This document shows, piece after piece, positions 5,606-7,461 of a DNA stretch of 7,461 nucleotides. Every line of letters starts with the position of its first letter. Position 1 is the stretch's first letter. Position numbers and translations under genes: made by a program. The DNA comes from Solirubrobacterales bacterium (GTDB lineage: Bacteria > Actinomycetota > Thermoleophilia > Solirubrobacterales > Solirubrobacteraceae). The notes beneath the pieces were generated by a model that worked only from the letters and a program-made list of their open reading frames with translations, was not told the origin of the DNA and made no database searches. The stretch is from positions 1 through 7,461 of the forward strand of contig JAOPZU010000520.1 in assembly GCA_025963955.1 (NCBI GenBank). The letters run 5' to 3'.

Positions 5606-6160
5606 GTGCCGCCCGAGTGCCTGCACTTCACCGCGGACGACGAGGCCAACACGCTTCTCGCCCGTGACCCGATGGCGCTGTTGATCGGGTTCGTGCTCGA
5701 CCAGCAGGTGACGGTCCAGAAGGCGTTCGCCGGGCCGCTGGCCCTGCGCGAGCGCCTCGGGTCACTCGACCCCGCGGTCCTGGCCGGGACCGACCTGGAG
5801 CCGGCCTTCCGGCAGAAGCCGGCCATCCACCGCTTCCCGGGGAACATGGCCGCGCGGGTGCAGGCGGTCGCCGCCCACGTGCGCGACCGCTACGACGGTG
5901 ACGCCGCCCGCGTCTGGACCGACGCGGCCGACGCCGACGAGCTGCGCGCGAACCTCGCCGCCCTCCCCGGCATCGGGGAGATGAAGATCAAGGCGCTCGG
6001 GGCGGTCCTGGCCAAGCGTTTCGGCGTCGAGGCCGCCGAGGGCCTGATCCCGTGGCACCCGACACTCGGGGACGTCGATTCCGCGGAATCGCTCGCGAAG
6101 TACCAGGCCCTCAAGAAGGTCCACAAGAAGCAGTGGAACGGGCCGGCGCCGGCCGGGTGA
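5606..6160 (+). CDS. HhH-GPD superfamily base-excision-repair-like protein
   Basis: This is a 184-residue protein starting at GTG. LLIGFVLDQQVTVQKAF (25-41) matches the N-terminal helix of HhH-GPD DNA glycosylases, and LPGIGEMKIKAL (120-131) is the helix-hairpin-helix DNA-binding motif. HxFPGNMAARVQAVAAHV (75-92) is typical of a short actinobacterial subfamily annotated as base excision repair. Compared with endonuclease III, Met126 sits where the catalytic lysine would be (Lys127 and Lys129 are next to it), and the VDTHV-type segment with the catalytic aspartate is replaced by GLIPWHPTLGD (146-156). Only one cysteine (Cys5) exists, so there is no iron-sulfur cluster. Glycosylase activity is therefore unproven. 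No strong ribosome binding site precedes the GTG, which lies 10 bases after the Nudix stop; coupling with that gene is likely. Confidence 0.8.
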   Translation: MPPECLHFTADDEANTLLARDPMALLIGFVLDQQVTVQKAFAGPLALRERLGSLDPAVLAGTDLEPAFRQKPAIHRFPGNMAARVQAVAAHVRDRYDGDAARVWTDAADADELRANLAALPGIGEMKIKALGAVLAKRFGVEAAEGLIPWHPTLGDVDSAESLAKYQALKKVHKKQWNGPAPAG

Positions 6161-6169
6161 GCGCCTGCC

Positions 6170-7186
6170 TCAGCGGTCCCAGTCGGCCATGAAGGCGTTT
6201 CGTACGAGGACCTTCGCGGGACCGCCGGCGTACGGCACCGTGATGATGTCGTGGCGGTTCGACGGGTCGAAGCCGCCGGTGGCGGCGAGCACGGTCCGGC
6301 CGTCGTGGCTGAGCGCGAGGCCGGTGTATCCCGTCTCCTCGACCTTGCCCAGCGTCCGGACCTTGCCGGTCGCCGTGTTCACGACCTGCGCGTAGCTGGT
6401 GTCCTGGCCGGTGAACTGCCCGAGCAGCCGCGTGCCGTCCGCTGAGAACTGGGTCGCGCTCAGCCCGAAGAGCAGCTGCGCCACGGGCTGGTTGGTGAGG
6501 CGCTTGAGGTTCCTGCCGTCGGGGGTGATCGTGTAGAGCTCGCCCTTGGGGCCGTAGCGGCGGACGCTGCCGTCGACCAGGCGGGTGAAGACGATCGTCT
6601 TGGGGCCCCACACGGGGTTCTGCGCGCGGTGGTCGGCGGTCAGGCGCGTGGTGAGCTTCGTGGCCAGGTCGTAGCGGTACAGGTCGTACTTGAAGTCGTC
6701 CTTCGTCCCCTTGGCGTAGATCAGGGCGCTGCCGTCGGGCGCGTAGCTCGCGGTGCCGAAGAAGCCGTCGGCGACGACGCTCTGCGCCCCTGTCGCGACG
6801 TCGACGACCACGAGCTTCTTGGCCTTCAGCTCGGGGCCGACGACGGCGACGAGCGCCTTGGAGTCCGGGGCCCAGGCGATCGGGTAGCCCTGCGTCGCGT
6901 AGTCGCGCAGCAGCACGCGCGGCGCCGGCGTGGTCGTCGGGGAGACCGCGAGGGTCGGGTGCTGGAAGCTGCCGCCGACGTAGGCGAGCGTCGTGCCGTC
7001 CGGCGACAGGTCAGGGCTGCGGCCAGGGCCGACGCGCTTGCCCCCGGTCCCGTCGTCCTTCGCGACGTACACCGAAGGGGCGTTCGTCGTGACGTTCTTG
7101 TCGTAGACGAGCGTCGCGTGCGCGGCGGCCGGGACGGCCGCCGCAGCGAGGAAGGTGGTGAGGGCGGCGGCGAGGGCGCGGGGCAT
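6170..7186 (-). CDS. Secreted TolB-like beta-propeller protein
   Basis: This is a 338-residue protein with a Sec-type signal peptide (about 1-24): an arginine, a long alanine-rich core, and a signal peptidase I site after AHA. The mature part is a series of propeller blades with the recurring WD40-like/TolB pattern S/A-PDG-x-x-L-x-Y, for example PDLSPDGTTLAYV (58-70), IAWAPDSKALVAV (103-115), ASYAPDGSALIYA (146-158), TQFSADGTRLLG (245-256) and a later LALSHDGRTVLAA, alternating with strands such as DLYRYDLATK. At least six blades can be recognised. No catalytic domain is visible, so a binding or scaffold role outside the membrane is likely; the partner is unknown. The start is ATG at 7186 with TAGAGT 8 bases upstream and no Shine-Dalgarno. 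The 3' end converges on the HhH-GPD gene with only 9 bases between stops. Confidence 0.85.
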   Translation of the reverse strand: MPRALAAALTTFLAAAAVPAAAHATLVYDKNVTTNAPSVYVAKDDGTGGKRVGPGRSPDLSPDGTTLAYVGGSFQHPTLAVSPTTTPAPRVLLRDYATQGYPIAWAPDSKALVAVVGPELKAKKLVVVDVATGAQSVVADGFFGTASYAPDGSALIYAKGTKDDFKYDLYRYDLATKLTTRLTADHRAQNPVWGPKTIVFTRLVDGSVRRYGPKGELYTITPDGRNLKRLTNQPVAQLLFGLSATQFSADGTRLLGQFTGQDTSYAQVVNTATGKVRTLGKVEETGYTGLALSHDGRTVLAATGGFDPSNRHDIITVPYAGGPAKVLVRNAFMADWDR

Positions 7187-7194
7187 GGCCGCGC

Positions 7195-7200
7195 ACTCTA
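7195..7200 (-). promoter_or_regulatory. Putative -10 element (TAGAGT) of the beta-propeller gene
   Basis: TAGAGT ends 8 bases before ATG at 7186, inside the 22-base gap to the upstream gene. A leaderless transcript is predicted, so the propeller gene may have its own promoter even though it lies directly behind another minus-strand gene. Confidence 0.5.
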
Positions 7201-7208
7201 GACCGTGC

Positions 7209-7461
7209 TCAGGAAGCCGGTGCCTCGTCCTCGGGTGCGGGGTCCAGGGCCGGGGTGGGCTCCTCGGCCGGGGTGGGCTCCTCGGCCGGGGCGGGCTCCT
7301 CCTCGGGCACCGAGGTGTCCTCCAGGACCGGGACCTCCTCGACGGCGGCGGGGGCCTCCTCGGCGGCGGGGGCCTCCTCGGCGGCGGGGGCCGGGGCCTC
7401 CTCGGCGGCGGGGGCCGGGTCCGGCTCCGAGGCCGGAGCCTCCTCGGCGGCGGGGGCCGTG
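7209..7461 (-). CDS. C-terminal Ala/Pro/Glu-repeat tail of an unidentified protein, cut by window edge
   Basis: On the minus strand the last 83 residues of a gene are visible, ending in APAS and TGA at 7209-7211. They are almost entirely Ala, Pro and Glu with a few Asp, Thr, Ser and Val, and lack Lys, Arg, aromatic residues and Cys. The tail contains repeated blocks PAAEEA (several copies) and PAEEPT (two to three copies), so it is acidic, extended and probably disordered. Purine/pyrimidine structure supports this frame: the 18-base DNA repeats are whole codon multiples, and the frame stays open throughout. The N-terminal part carrying any recognisable domain lies beyond the right edge, so no function is given. 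Acidic repeat tails of this kind occur on several actinobacterial ribosomal, cell-envelope and secretion proteins. Confidence 0.75.
   Translation of the reverse strand, partial: TAPAAEEAPASEPDPAPAAEEAPAPAAEEAPAAEEAPAAVEEVPVLEDTSVPEEEPAPAEEPTPAEEPTPALDPAPEDEAPAS
7249..7302. repeat. Three tandem 18-base repeats coding EEPTPA-type units
   Basis: Units at 7249-7266 and 7267-7284 are identical, and 7285-7302 differs at few positions (including T to C, and the last bases). Each unit is six codons of the minus-strand tail gene. High identity at the DNA level suggests recent slippage or duplication. Confidence 0.75.
7354..7455. repeat. Imperfect repeats coding PAAEEA-type units
   Basis: The motif GCCTCCTCGGCGGCGGGG begins at 7354, 7372, 7396 and 7438. 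The first two copies are directly adjacent (18-base period); the third is offset by 6 extra bases and the fourth by 24, all multiples of three, so the reading frame of the tail gene is kept. This is a second repeat family beside the 7249-7302 one. Confidence 0.75.

Noticed and set aside
6141..6154. Palindrome GGCCGGCGCCGGCC at the end of the HhH-GPD gene as a terminator
   Set aside because: It is inside coding sequence for a Gly-Pro-Ala tail, has no loop or T-run, and GC-only palindromes are common here.

Overview
The window is a very GC-rich (clearly above 65%), gene-dense bacterial chromosome segment. Codon use, GTG starts, leaderless-looking promoters and the gene families present all suggest a high-GC actinobacterium. 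The twin exported ferritin-like proteins and the GerW/YtfJ-type protein fit the Thermoleophilia/Solirubrobacterales best, but that placement is inference and not proven by the sequence. No RNA genes, insertion sequences, CRISPR arrays or phage genes were seen, and no gene-free gap exceeds 300 bases. The longest gap is about 230 bases, between the first two genes.

Layout from left to right. (1) A membrane-embedded spermidine-synthase-like protein lies on the minus strand at 1-1406, with its C-terminus cut by the left edge. (2) A divergent plus-strand operon of two paralogous exported ferritin-like proteins (1633-2322 a lipoprotein, 2355-2981 a secreted form) is followed by two strong hairpins (2992-3037 and 3068-3103). 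(3) On the minus strand, 3108-4043 encodes a Xi-class glutathione transferase / glutathionyl-hydroquinone reductase homologue. Its start is preceded by a perfect 8+4+8 palindrome that looks like a repressor operator. (4) A minus-strand pair follows: rubredoxin (4694-4873), then a GerW/YtfJ-like protein (4102-4671). (5) A divergent plus-strand pair follows: a Nudix hydrolase (4954-5595) and an HhH-GPD-like protein (5606-6160). (6) A convergent minus-strand gene for a secreted TolB-like beta-propeller (6170-7186) comes next. (7) The Ala/Pro/Glu-repeat C-terminus of another minus-strand gene (7209-7461) is cut by the right edge.

Several products fit a theme of redox chemistry and damage control: di-iron ferritin-like proteins outside the membrane, and a quinone/thiol transferase, rubredoxin, Nudix hydrolase and base-excision-like protein in the cytoplasm. 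The genes lie in at least six transcription units, so a common pathway is not shown. The most useful unifying signal is regulatory. Four genes have a TAnnnT hexamer (TACCCT, TAGGGT, TAGGGT, TAGAGT) ending 7-8 bases before the start codon and no Shine-Dalgarno sequence, which predicts leaderless mRNAs. The ferritin operon and the transferase instead have clear AGGAGG-type ribosome binding sites. I found no convincing wholly new system. The better leads are the transferase operator, the paired ferritin-like proteins, and the HhH-GPD protein whose expected catalytic residues are displaced.
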